Positions 1 through 11,855 of a DNA stretch of 34,176 nucleotides are shown here, piece after piece. A program made the translations under genes and the position numbers. The DNA comes from Myxococcales bacterium. GTDB taxonomy: Bacteria > Myxococcota_A > Polyangia > Polyangiales > Houyiibacteriaceae. The DNA lies in NCBI GenBank assembly GCA_009992505.1, contig JAACVI010000225.1:1-34176 (forward strand). The letters are read 5' to 3'. The notes beneath the pieces are model-generated. The model was not told where the DNA came from. It was given only the letters and a program-made list of their open reading frames with translations, and did not search any database. Every line of letters starts with the position of its first letter. Position 1 is the stretch's first letter.

Positions 1-1280
1 TTGCGCGTCCAGACGCTGGCCGTGAGACCGAAGCGACCCGAATTGGCGGCTTCGACCGCGGCGTCCACGTCCGCGACCTCGAGGATGGGCACGATGGGTC
101 CGAAGCTCTCCTCCAGCAGCGCGGCGTTGTCGGCGGGCACTCCCGCGAGCACGGTGGGCGCGTAGTAGCGGCCCGCCCCTTCCACGTCCTCGCCGCCGGC
201 CAGGACCTCGGCGCCGGCGTCGCGCGCCGCCTGAACATGGGCGTGAACGGTCGCGAGCTGCGCCGCCGTGCACAGCGGCCCCACGTCGCGCCCCGGCACG
301 AGCTCCTTGGCCAGCTCGGCCACGCGCGCGCGCAGGGCCTTGGCGATGCCAGGCGTGGCGTAGACGCGTTCGATGCCCGCGCAGTTCTGACCCGCGTTGA
401 TCATGGCGCCGAAGAGCACGCCGCGCGCCGTGCGCTCGAGGGGTGCGTCGTCCAGCACGATGGCGGCGTCCTTGCCGCCCAGCTCGAGCGAGACGGGGAC
501 GAGCGCGTCGGCGGCGAGGTGAGCCACCTTCCGGCCCGTGGGGACCGAGCCGGTGAAGACCACGGCGTCCACACCGGCGGCGATCAGCGCCGCGCCCGCG
601 TGCCCGTCACCTTGCACGATCTGCACGAGATCGGCGCCGTAGACGCCGCGCGCCAGCTCGACCAGCAGCGCGGCCGTCCGCGGCGTGTGCTCCGAGGGCT
701 TCAGCATCACCGCGTCGCCCGCCAGCAGCGCCGGGAAGATCGTGCGCAGGGGCAGCGCCGCCGGGAAATTCCAGGGCGTGATCAGCGCCACCACGCCGCG
801 CGGACGCCGCTCGACCAGAGCGCGCTTGCCGGGGTAGCTCATGGCGTCGAGGGGAGGCTCGGTCGCCGCCAAGTACATGGGACCCTCGACGCACCAGTAG
901 TCGCGGAGGTCCGCTACCGGCAGCACCTCGTGCAGCCACGCCTCGACCGCGGGCTTGCCCGTCTCGGCCTCGATCACGGCGGCCAGCTCCTCGCCCCGTG
1001 CCAGCAAGGCGTCGGCGAAGCGTCGCAGAAGGCGCGCGCGCGCCTCGAGGTCCAGCGCGCCGTGCTCGACGCTCGCCTTGGCGGCGCGGCGGACGCTGGC
1101 CTCGATCTCAGCCACGGGGCTGATCGGAACCGGCGCCAGCGTCGACCCGTCGCGAGGGCTCTCGCCGTGGATCGCGTCGTGGTGAATCAGCGCTTCGTTC
1201 GCCTTGGCCTCTTCGGGCGCGGCGGGGGCGTCGGTGGTGTCGTCGGCGTCGGGCGGGGCGTCTTCGGGGGCGTCACTCAT
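1..1280 (-). CDS. Aldehyde dehydrogenase family protein (3' end truncated by left window edge)
   Basis: Manual translation from ATG at 1280: MSDAPEDAPPDADDTT...ITPWNFPAALPLRTIFPALLAGDAVMLKPSEHTPRTA...VFTGSVPTGRKVA...VSLELGGKDAAIVLDDAPL...GAMINAGQNCAGIERVYA...EESFGPIVPILEV. ALDH landmarks PWNFP, KPSE, FTGS, LELGGK, GQNC and EESFGP present. Missing from the ORF track because no stop lies in the window. Confidence 0.95.
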   Translation of the reverse strand, partial: MSDAPEDAPPDADDTTDAPAAPEEAKANEALIHHDAIHGESPRDGSTLAPVPISPVAEIEASVRRAAKASVEHGALDLEARARLLRRFADALLARGEELAAVIEAETGKPAVEAWLHEVLPVADLRDYWCVEGPMYLAATEPPLDAMSYPGKRALVERRPRGVVALITPWNFPAALPLRTIFPALLAGDAVMLKPSEHTPRTAALLVELARGVYGADLVQIVQGDGHAGAALIAAGVDAVVFTGSVPTGRKVAHLAADALVPVSLELGGKDAAIVLDDAPLERTARGVLFGAMINAGQNCAGIERVYATPGIAKALRARVAELAKELVPGRDVGPLCTAAQLATVHAHVQAARDAGAEVLAGGEDVEGAGRYYAPTVLAGVPADNAALLEESFGPIVPILEVADVDAAVEAANSGRFGLTASVWTR

Positions 1281-2104
1281 GCCCGCTTGTCTCGCGCCAT
1301 CCAGCGAGCGTCAAGCGAACCCTCCTCGGCGGACCTTTGGGCCAGGCCCTGGACCTCGAGGTGCTCGAGGTGCGCGGCCAGGCTCAGCGCCGCCAAGGGC
1401 CAGATGGCGGGCGGCACGTCGAGGTAGACGTGGGGCACGAGCTCCGTGGCGCTGACGGCCTGATCGCAGGCACGCAGGGCGCCGAGGACGGCCGCCTCCC
1501 GCTCCAGGCGATGCGCCACGTACTGCGCATAGAGCGCGGGGCCATCCGCCACGATCTCGCCGTGGGCGGGCAAGAGCGCGCGCGAGCCCAGGGACGCGAG
1601 CCGGCGCAGGGACGCGAGGTAAAGGCCCATGTCGCCATCGTTCGGCTCGATCAGGATGCTGCCGACGGAGGCGACCATGTCACCCACCAGGGTGAAGCCG
1701 CGCTCCGGCAGATCCAGGCAGATGTGTCCCGGCGCGTGCCCCGGCGTGTGGAGGACGTCGATCTCGGCACGACCCAAGGTGAGCCGCTCCCCGTCTTGAA
1801 GTCGGCGCGTGACGTGCGAGGCCATGGGTAGGCGCTCCGCCGTCGCCTCGTGGGCCCAGATCGGCAGACCGAGGCGCTCCACGACCGCGTCCAGAGCGCC
1901 CACGTGATCCACGTGATGGTGCGTGAGCACGCAGCCGAGAACGCGCTCTCCCGCGTCCCGCGCTTGCTCGACCCACGCCACCAGGCGCTCGACCTCCTGC
2001 GCATCCGAGGGTCCCGGCTCGACCAGCAGCAGCTCGCCCTCGCCCACCAGCGCGGCGTTGGTGTGGGTGGCCGGCGGCAGCGTCGGCGTACGCAGCGGCA
2101 GCAC
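1277..2104 (-). CDS. Metallo-beta-lactamase-fold hydrolase
   Basis: ORF 1277..2326 (-) contains THHHVDHVGALD, HTPGHAPGHICLDLPE, GDMVAS and LPAHGE, the MBL metal-binding motifs. The N-terminal ~74 aa of the listed ORF overlap the MglA-like gene and are probably not translated; GTG at 2104 (VLPLRTPTLPPATHTNAALVGEGELLLVEPG) is a plausible start. Stop overlaps the ALDH start (ATGA). Confidence 0.88.
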   Translation of the reverse strand: MLPLRTPTLPPATHTNAALVGEGELLLVEPGPSDAQEVERLVAWVEQARDAGERVLGCVLTHHHVDHVGALDAVVERLGLPIWAHEATAERLPMASHVTRRLQDGERLTLGRAEIDVLHTPGHAPGHICLDLPERGFTLVGDMVASVGSILIEPNDGDMGLYLASLRRLASLGSRALLPAHGEIVADGPALYAQYVAHRLEREAAVLGALRACDQAVSATELVPHVYLDVPPAIWPLAALSLAAHLEHLEVQGLAQRSAEEGSLDARWMARDKRA

Positions 2105-2163
2105 CCTCAGCTGCCGATCGGCGCGCCAGGGCCCATGCTCCCCCGAGTCCGGAGAGCCTGGAC

Positions 2164-2886
2164 TCAATCCTCGTCCATCCGGGGCAGACGTGGCGGCTTG
2201 GGGAACTTCAGCGCGTCGAGCGCGGCCGGGCGGCCCCCGGGGAACATCGACGCGCGCCGACCGGGCAAGATGGAAGGCGAGCGACCTTCGGGCATCATCG
2301 CCGGATCCCCGACCAGCTTCAGGCACTCCTTGGTGATCGCCTTCAGCGTCGGGAACACCGCGCGTCCCTCGGTGGCGACCGCGTGGAACTCCACCACCCC
2401 GCGCGGGATCGACAGGGTCTGGCGCAGCTCTTCGACGGGCAAGGCGTTCGGGAGATCGCGCTTGTTGAACTGCACGATCAGCGGCATGCGGTCGGGATCG
2501 TCGCCCTGAAGCCGCAGATTCGTCTCGAGGTTCCGGATGGACTCGAGGTTGTCACTCTCACGCCCCGCTTGGCTGTCGACCACGAAGACGACCCCGTCGA
2601 CGTGCCGCAAGACGAGGCGGCGGGTGGCGTCGCGCGCGATCTGACCGGGCACCGTGCAGAGATGAAGCCGCACGTCGTAGCCCTTGAGCCGCCCCAGATC
2701 GACCGGCAACAGGTCGAAGAAGAGTGTGCGCTCCGACTCGGTCATCAGCGAGATCAGCTTGCCGCGCCGTTCGGGCCGCGTGCGCTCGTGGATGTGCTCG
2801 AGGTTCGTGGTCTTCCCGCCGAGCCCGGGCCCGTAATACACCACTTTCAGGTGCAACTCGTGGCTGGAATGGTTGACGAGGGGCAT
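2164..2886 (-). CDS. MglA-like small Ras-family GTPase with Pro/Arg-rich C-terminal extension
   Basis: MPLVNHSSHELHLKVVYYGPGLGGKTTNLEHIHERT...GKLISLMTESERTLFFDLLPVDLGRLKGYDVRLHLCTVPGQIARDATRRLVLRHVDGVVFVVDSQ...IVQFNKRDLPNALPVEELR. P-loop, TVPGQ and NKRDLPNA motifs match the MglA family closely. Confidence 0.92.
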   Translation of the reverse strand: MPLVNHSSHELHLKVVYYGPGLGGKTTNLEHIHERTRPERRGKLISLMTESERTLFFDLLPVDLGRLKGYDVRLHLCTVPGQIARDATRRLVLRHVDGVVFVVDSQAGRESDNLESIRNLETNLRLQGDDPDRMPLIVQFNKRDLPNALPVEELRQTLSIPRGVVEFHAVATEGRAVFPTLKAITKECLKLVGDPAMMPEGRSPSILPGRRASMFPGGRPAALDALKFPKPPRLPRMDED

Positions 2887-2958
2887 TCGTGGGGATGGCG
2901 GCTCGCCGCGGCGGGTCTGGCTTGCCTGACCGGAGGCTTTCGACTAGTCCGGCTGCCG

Positions 2959-3294
2959 ATGCGGCGCCTGCCGATGACCCTATCATTCCTTTGGGCCGCG
3001 TGCGCGTCCTCAGCGCCCCAAAACGCAACCCCGGCGGATTTTTCGGCGGTGGCCCAGGCGGAGCGGGAGCTCGACATCACCCAGGCTCGGGCGGGTGACG
3101 AGGATCTGCCCTGCGTCGAGCGGGGGAACGCGGGCGCGCGGGCCTCGGCGGCGGCCGAGCGCATCTGCACGCTGGCCGACGAGCGACCGGACGCGGATCT
3201 GACCCGGCGCTGCGAGGCGGCCCGCCTCCTCTCCACCCAGGCCGTCGCCCTGGCCGAGCGCGGCTGCACCGAACCGTCCGAGGCCAGCCCGTGA
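2959..3294 (+). CDS. Small exported, possibly lipoprotein, hypothetical protein
   Basis: In-frame ATG at 2959 within ORF 2383..3294: MRRLPMTLSFLWAACASSAPQNATPADFSAVAQAERELDITQARAGDEDLPCVERG... Short signal-like N-terminus with a weak lipobox-like Cys. Stop overlaps the next gene start (GTGA at 3291). Confidence 0.55.
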   Translation: MRRLPMTLSFLWAACASSAPQNATPADFSAVAQAERELDITQARAGDEDLPCVERGNAGARASAAAERICTLADERPDADLTRRCEAARLLSTQAVALAERGCTEPSEASP

Positions 3295-4313
3295 CCGAGG
3301 CCGAGACGTTGCACGCACGCTGGCCCTCGGGGCTGACGCACCTGCTCGCGAGCATCTCGGCCAGCCTCGTGATCAGTGTCGTCGCGATCGGCTACTCCAT
3401 GGTCCGCGGCGCCGCCGTGCCGTTGGACCCCTACGCGCTGGCGAGCCGCTTCATCGGCCTGGCGGCAGCCCTGCGAGGTGGTCTCGGCCTGCACGACGCC
3501 TGGCCCCTCCTGCGACAGGTGATGGCGCGCAAGCAGCTCCGCCTCGTGCTGTCCCAAGAGAGCATCGAGCTCTTGGGCGACCCCAACGCTGGACGCGCGG
3601 CGCTCGGGGACGTCGCGGCGGTGGTCGAGACCCCGAGGGATGGCGTCTGGCTGCTGCTGCGAGGCACGCCTGGACCTCGCGCCCTGGTGCTTCCGCCCGT
3701 CTTCGACCTCGACGAGGGAGCGCTGGCGGAGCGTCTGATGCGCATGCTGCCGGTCGAGGACACGACCCGGGAGCGCCCCGTCTCCCCGCCCGGACTGCCC
3801 AGCTTGCGCTACGACGAGGCCGCGCGTGGGACGGTCTCCGTGGGCGCCCTCGCCTTGCGTCCCGGCCTGGGCTGGGCTCGCCGTGGGCCCTACGCCGCGC
3901 CGCTCTTCGCCGTCACGCTCGCGTGGTCCGTGCTCCAGGCGCCGGGCGCCTTCGAGGTAGGTCCGCTGTTCACGGGTCTGTTCGCCCTCTGCCTCGCCGT
4001 GCCCACGCTCTGGCTGCTCGCGGTGCGCCGAGTGATCGCCCCACGCAAGGGTCTCGCGCTCCTGCTGACGCCCGAAGAGGTGCTGCTGCGCACTCGTGGC
4101 GGGGTCTCGCGCACGCCCTTCGCGGCGCTGACGAGCGTTCAGCTCATGCACAGCGGCAGCTGGACGCTGCTGGAGGGCAGCCGCCCTCAGCTCAAGCTCG
4201 TGTTCGAGCGCGAAGGCGATCGACCGCTGCGCTACGACGCCAGCTTCTTCCGCTGGCCCGCCGAGGTGGTGCAGGCCGCCCTCGAGGCCTACCGACGAGG
4301 CGACCTGCCTTAG
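3291..4313 (+). CDS. Hypothetical membrane protein with two TM-hairpin plus soluble-domain halves
   Basis: 340-aa ORF; hydrophobic segments LLASISASLVISVVAIGYSMV, ASRFIGLAAALRGGL, AAPLFAVTLAWSVLQAPGAF and FTGLFALCLAVPTLWLLAV, followed each time by a similar soluble segment (RKQLRLVLSQESIELLG / RKGLALLLTPEEVLLRT). Confidence 0.75.
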   Translation: MTEAETLHARWPSGLTHLLASISASLVISVVAIGYSMVRGAAVPLDPYALASRFIGLAAALRGGLGLHDAWPLLRQVMARKQLRLVLSQESIELLGDPNAGRAALGDVAAVVETPRDGVWLLLRGTPGPRALVLPPVFDLDEGALAERLMRMLPVEDTTRERPVSPPGLPSLRYDEAARGTVSVGALALRPGLGWARRGPYAAPLFAVTLAWSVLQAPGAFEVGPLFTGLFALCLAVPTLWLLAVRRVIAPRKGLALLLTPEEVLLRTRGGVSRTPFAALTSVQLMHSGSWTLLEGSRPQLKLVFEREGDRPLRYDASFFRWPAEVVQAALEAYRRGDLP

Positions 4314-4333
4314 GAGCCGGGACGCGCCGCGCG

Positions 4334-7300
4334 TCACTCGGCGGGTGGCTGGGCCACGCCCGCGTCTTGCCAGGGCTCGGGCGGGGGCGGCGGGATCTCG
4401 TCCTGTGCCGGCACGACCACGAAGGCCAAGAGCCGCAGCTCGCCCTCCGTGCGCACGGCGATCGTCGATCCAGTCCCGGGTTCGAGGCCTATCGAGAGCT
4501 CCTGCTCGCCAGCGGGTAGCTGATGGCGCGTGTCGCCGACGCGCAGGACACCTCCCCCCGCGGGTACGTGCACCAGCATCACCAGCCGTCGGACCTCGCT
4601 TCGGCGCCGCGCGCTCGGGAGTCGAAGCTCCGCGCCGTCGCCCGCGAGGCAGCCTTGCGGCTCACACAAGAAGGCGCCCATGCGCGGGCTCGCTTCGACG
4701 CGCAGGTCCGCACCGCCCGGAAGACGCAGCGCGTGCAGCTCGAGCATGAGGCGCATGCCGCCGGGCATGGGCGCGTCCATGCCCAGGAAACGGCGCACCA
4801 GGGGCAGCACGCCCCGATCTCCGAGCGCGACCAGAGCACGAGCCTCGGCGCCGCGCGCAGGCAGGTAGCGCTCCTCCGTCAGGGCCGCGTGCAACGGCGC
4901 GATGGCAGCTCTGGAACCCAGCCGCCCCAGGGACGTGGCCGCCGCCGTCCGCAACCGAACGTCCTCGAGCAGCGCGACCAGGCCCTCGAGCACGTCGGGT
5001 CCTGGGACGTCGGGCAGCACGCGAACGGCCTCTAGGCGCTCGTCTTCGCTCGCCTCTTCATCCAGGGCGAGGGCCAAGAGTGTGGCCGAAGCCGCGGGAT
5101 CCGAGCGCTCGGCCAGGGCGAAGGCGGCCCGGCGCGCTCGCTCCGGATCGTCCGTCGCCGCCGTGAACCCGCGCAGGGCCGGCGCCAAGGTCTCGTCTCC
5201 CAGATGATACGCCGCGATCGCGGCCTCCGCGCGCACGCCGGGGTCGGGATCCTCCAGTCCCAAACGGCTCAACGTGGCGGCAGCGGGCCCGTAGGAGAGC
5301 TTGCCCAGCTCCCGCGCCGCGCCCAGCCGCACCTCCGTCCGTGACTCGCCCAGCAGCCGCGTCAGCGCGGGTCCCTGCGTGCGGTCCCCGAGCGCGGCCT
5401 GCGCCAGCGCCTCGGGCCACGCGCCGCCCGAGCCGAGGGCGAGCGCCTCCACGCGAGGCACGGAAGCCACGAAACCCGCGATGGCCGCGCGCAGGTGCGA
5501 CACGTCGGCCGGGCGTTCCAGCGCGATGTTCTGGCGCTCGTGCGGATCCTCCACGAGGTCGTAGAGGCGGCAGGCCGAACGCTCCGACGAGCAGATGGCG
5601 GCCAGCCTGCCGTCCGTTACGAAGCGCTCGCTGAGAATGTCCGCGAAGGCGAAGCGAGGTCCAGCCGAGGCATCTCCCGCGAGGATGGCGCCGAGGTCGT
5701 CGCCGCGCATGCGCACCTCGGCCGGGATCGACAGGGCCGACAGGAGGGTCGACGGGAGGTCCACCAGCTCCACCGGCGCGTGAATACGGCGAGGGTCCAC
5801 GAGGCCGGGAGACGACCAGAGAAGCGGCACGCGGATCTGTTCGTCGAAGAGCGTCGTGCCGTGATAGCTCCCGCCGTGGTCGTCGAATTCCTCGCCGTGG
5901 TCGGCGGTCAGGATCACCGTACCACCCGGCCTGCGCCGACGAAAGGTGCGCACGAGCGCGCCGACGGCCTCATCCGCGACGCGCACCTCTCCGTCGTAGC
6001 GCGCCTCGTCGGAGTCGCCGGACGCATATCCGTCCGGCGGATCGTAGGGCTCGTGCGGCTCGAAGAGGTGCACCCAGGCGAAGACGGGATGTTCCCTGGG
6101 CACCTGGGCCAGCCACTCATCGAGCTGCGCGGGCCGCGCGCGCGCGTCGAGGAACATGTCCTTCCGGTACTCGAAGTCGAAGCCCCGCTCGCGGAAGTCG
6201 CCGAAGCGGGCGCCGTCGACGAAGAAGATCGCGGGCGGGTAGAACGCACCCGTGCGGTAGCCGTAGCGTCGAAGGATACCCGCCAAGGTCGGTTGATCCG
6301 TCGAGGCGCCGCCCAGCTCGTACAGGGGCCGCAGGTACTTCCCCGTCATCAGGCTGCTGAGCGCGTACGACGTGTGGGGCGTGGCCGTATAGGCGCGCTC
6401 GAAGACCGCACCCGAGCGGCCGAGGGCGTCCATCTCGGGCGTCAGGCCGTGGCCGCCATAGGCCCGCAGACGATCCGCGCGCAGCGCGTCGATGCTGATC
6501 AGGAGCACATCCGGCTGTCCGCGCAGATCGACGCCGTGCCTCCCGGACCGCGCCGTGGCTTCCGTGTGTCCAGGAAAGGACGGCGCGGAGACCGGCACCA
6601 GGGCGAGGAGCTTCCCCGTGAAGGCCGCGCTGCGCTGCACCACGTAGGCCGCGTTCGGAGCCGCAGCCAGCGACCTCGAGGCGTAGGCGGCGGCCAGCGG
6701 CGAGGCGAGCGCGATCAGGAGCAGCGCCAGACCGAGCGCCGACCGGAGCCGCGCGGACAGGGGCAGGCGCCAACCCGCGCGTGGCCACGCGCGCGTCACC
6801 GCCAGCAACGCGAGCGCGGCGCCGAGCGCGAAGAGCGCATGCAGCGCGGGATAGAGGCGCACCAGCCAGTGCTGATCCAGCGCGAGCAACACGACGGAGA
6901 AGGCCACGAGACCTATGGCGAAGCGTTGCGAGCCGCCCGTCCGACGCACGCGCAAGATCGCGAAATAGAGACCGGCGGCACCGAGGGCCATGACGCATGC
7001 CGCCACCACGATGATGGGCCAGCGCAGCGGGCTCGACACCAACCTGCGCCCGGAGGTCAGCGCGTGAAACGCCACCACGCCGAGGGCGCCCGCCGAGAGC
7101 GCGTAGACGGCGGCGAGGCGACGGCGCCGAGCCACGGCGCCCCACGCGCCTAGGGAGCTCACGCGAGCCGCGAGCGAGGCGAGGGAGGTCGCCACCAGGC
7201 TGAGGGTCAGGCCGAGGGAGAGCGTCGCCGCGAGGTAAGCGAACCACTCGGAGCGTCCCAGGAAGAGCGGAGAGGCCAGCGGAGCCGCCAGCAACACCTC

Positions 7301-7354
7301 GACGAGCGAGAGCAAGACCCCCGCCAACAGCGCCCGTCCTAGATTTCGTTCCAC
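4334..7354 (-). CDS. Multi-TM sulfatase-fold (alkaline phosphatase superfamily) protein with C-terminal HEAT-like repeats
   Basis: N-terminal ~250 aa with multiple TM segments; DVLLISIDALRADRLRAYGGHGLTPEMDALGRSGAVFERAYTATPHTSYALSSLMTGKY; WVHLFEPHEPYDPP; ILTADHGEEFDDHG (sulfatase metal/active-site motifs); then HEAT/PBS-like repeats (VRLGAARELGKLSYGPAAATLSRLGLEDPDPGVRAEAAIAAYHLGD...). Confidence 0.88.
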   Translation of the reverse strand: MERNLGRALLAGVLLSLVEVLLAAPLASPLFLGRSEWFAYLAATLSLGLTLSLVATSLASLAARVSSLGAWGAVARRRRLAAVYALSAGALGVVAFHALTSGRRLVSSPLRWPIIVVAACVMALGAAGLYFAILRVRRTGGSQRFAIGLVAFSVVLLALDQHWLVRLYPALHALFALGAALALLAVTRAWPRAGWRLPLSARLRSALGLALLLIALASPLAAAYASRSLAAAPNAAYVVQRSAAFTGKLLALVPVSAPSFPGHTEATARSGRHGVDLRGQPDVLLISIDALRADRLRAYGGHGLTPEMDALGRSGAVFERAYTATPHTSYALSSLMTGKYLRPLYELGGASTDQPTLAGILRRYGYRTGAFYPPAIFFVDGARFGDFRERGFDFEYRKDMFLDARARPAQLDEWLAQVPREHPVFAWVHLFEPHEPYDPPDGYASGDSDEARYDGEVRVADEAVGALVRTFRRRRPGGTVILTADHGEEFDDHGGSYHGTTLFDEQIRVPLLWSSPGLVDPRRIHAPVELVDLPSTLLSALSIPAEVRMRGDDLGAILAGDASAGPRFAFADILSERFVTDGRLAAICSSERSACRLYDLVEDPHERQNIALERPADVSHLRAAIAGFVASVPRVEALALGSGGAWPEALAQAALGDRTQGPALTRLLGESRTEVRLGAARELGKLSYGPAAATLSRLGLEDPDPGVRAEAAIAAYHLGDETLAPALRGFTAATDDPERARRAAFALAERSDPAASATLLALALDEEASEDERLEAVRVLPDVPGPDVLEGLVALLEDVRLRTAAATSLGRLGSRAAIAPLHAALTEERYLPARGAEARALVALGDRGVLPLVRRFLGMDAPMPGGMRLMLELHALRLPGGADLRVEASPRMGAFLCEPQGCLAGDGAELRLPSARRRSEVRRLVMLVHVPAGGGVLRVGDTRHQLPAGEQELSIGLEPGTGSTIAVRTEGELRLLAFVVVPAQDEIPPPPPEPWQDAGVAQPPAE

Positions 7355-7378
7355 GATGGTTCCGGGCAGCGCGCGGGC

Positions 7379-7849
7379 CTACTCCCAGCGAACGTCGACG
7401 ATCTCGAGGGTACGCAAGCCACCGGGCGCCTTGACGCGCACCTCGTCACCGACCTCGTGACCGATCAGAGCCTGCGCCACCGGAGAGGTCACGGAGATGT
7501 GACCTTTCGCCAGGTCGGACTCCTCGGGGCCGAGCAGCACGTAGACGAGCTTCTTGCCGCTCTCGATGTCCTCGAGCTCGACCGTGGCGCCGAACTTCAC
7601 GCGGTCGCCGCCCAAGGTCTTGGGATCGATCACCTCGGCCCGGGACAGCTTGTCCTCGAGGTCGTTGATGTGCGCCTCGTTCAGCCCCTGTTGCTCCTTG
7701 GCGGCGTGGTACTCGGCGTTCTCCTTGAGGTCACCGTGCTCGCGCGCCACCTCGATCGACTTCGAGATGTTGGGCCGCTCCGCCTTTCGGCGTTCCAGCT
7801 CCTGCTTCATTCCGACGTGACACGCCGGCGTCATGGGCACTCGTTCCAT
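7379..7849 (-). CDS. greA: Transcription elongation factor GreA
   Basis: ERRKAERPNISKSIEVAREHGDLKENAEYHAAKEQQGLNEAHINDLEDKLSRAEVID...GHISVTSPVAQALIGHEVGDEVRVKAPGG; coiled coil and FKBP-like C-terminus typical of GreA. ATG at 7849 follows GGAAGG. Confidence 0.95.
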   Translation of the reverse strand: MERVPMTPACHVGMKQELERRKAERPNISKSIEVAREHGDLKENAEYHAAKEQQGLNEAHINDLEDKLSRAEVIDPKTLGGDRVKFGATVELEDIESGKKLVYVLLGPEESDLAKGHISVTSPVAQALIGHEVGDEVRVKAPGGLRTLEIVDVRWE

Positions 7850-7933
7850 AGCGACCTTCCTATCCGAGCCGGCCACGCTGGGCAACCGCGCTGGGCGAGC
7901 ATCTGCCCGCGAGTCTGCCTGGGCGCTCGCGAA

Positions 7934-11305
<3,372 letters not shown>

Positions 11306-11327
11306 TCAGCGAACCGCGCGCGGCTTA

Positions 11328-11810
11328 TCAGAGCGATGGGTCACGAGCAACCGCGGCGCGTAGGGCGACGACGAATCGCTCGCGCCCCCGACCTTCGACC
11401 ACCAAGCCGCGGCCCCCTTCCTCGTGGTGGGAGAGGCGCAGAAGCAGCTCGGGCTCGCCGAGTTCCGCGCGAAAAGGCAGCGCCCACTCCAGCGCCATGA
11501 CCGCCCCCTCGTCCAGGGCCTCGAGCAAGCCGAGGGGCTCGAGCTCGGAGGGATGGGTGAGCCGATACAGATCGCCGTGCACGAAGCGCGGTCGAGTCTC
11601 GTACTCCTGCACCAGGGCGAAGGTGGGGCTGGTGACGGGCACCTCCTCGTCGAGCCCGAGGCCACGGGCGATCCCGCGCGCCAGGGTGGTCTTGCCCGCG
11701 CCCAAGGGCCCCTCGAGGGCGATCCAGGCCCCGGGCAACGCGATCTCCGCGACCGCCGCGCCCGCGCGCAGCGTCGCCGCTTCGTCGGCGAGGTGAATCA
11801 CCAAGTCCAT
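11328..11810 (-). CDS. tsaE: tRNA threonylcarbamoyladenosine biosynthesis ATPase TsaE
   Basis: ALEGPLGAGKTTLARGIARGLGLDEEVPVTSPTFALVQEYETRPRFVHGDLYRL...ALEWALPF; Walker A, SPTF and HxDxYRL motifs of TsaE/YjeE. Confidence 0.95.
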   Translation of the reverse strand: MDLVIHLADEAATLRAGAAVAEIALPGAWIALEGPLGAGKTTLARGIARGLGLDEEVPVTSPTFALVQEYETRPRFVHGDLYRLTHPSELEPLGLLEALDEGAVMALEWALPFRAELGEPELLLRLSHHEEGGRGLVVEGRGRERFVVALRAAVARDPSL

Positions 11811-11855
11811 CCATCCACCACTGGGCCGTCCGGAACTCCCGGTCGACCCGCGGGC

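Noticed and set aside
237-1427. 396-aa plus-strand ORF at the left edge
   Set aside because: Shadow of the aldehyde dehydrogenase on the minus strand, which has clear catalytic motifs.
2847-4337. 496-aa minus-strand ORF opposite the hypothetical membrane protein
   Set aside because: Gln/Arg/His-rich low-complexity shadow translation; the plus-strand frames have TM segments, a GTGA overlap and better coding character.
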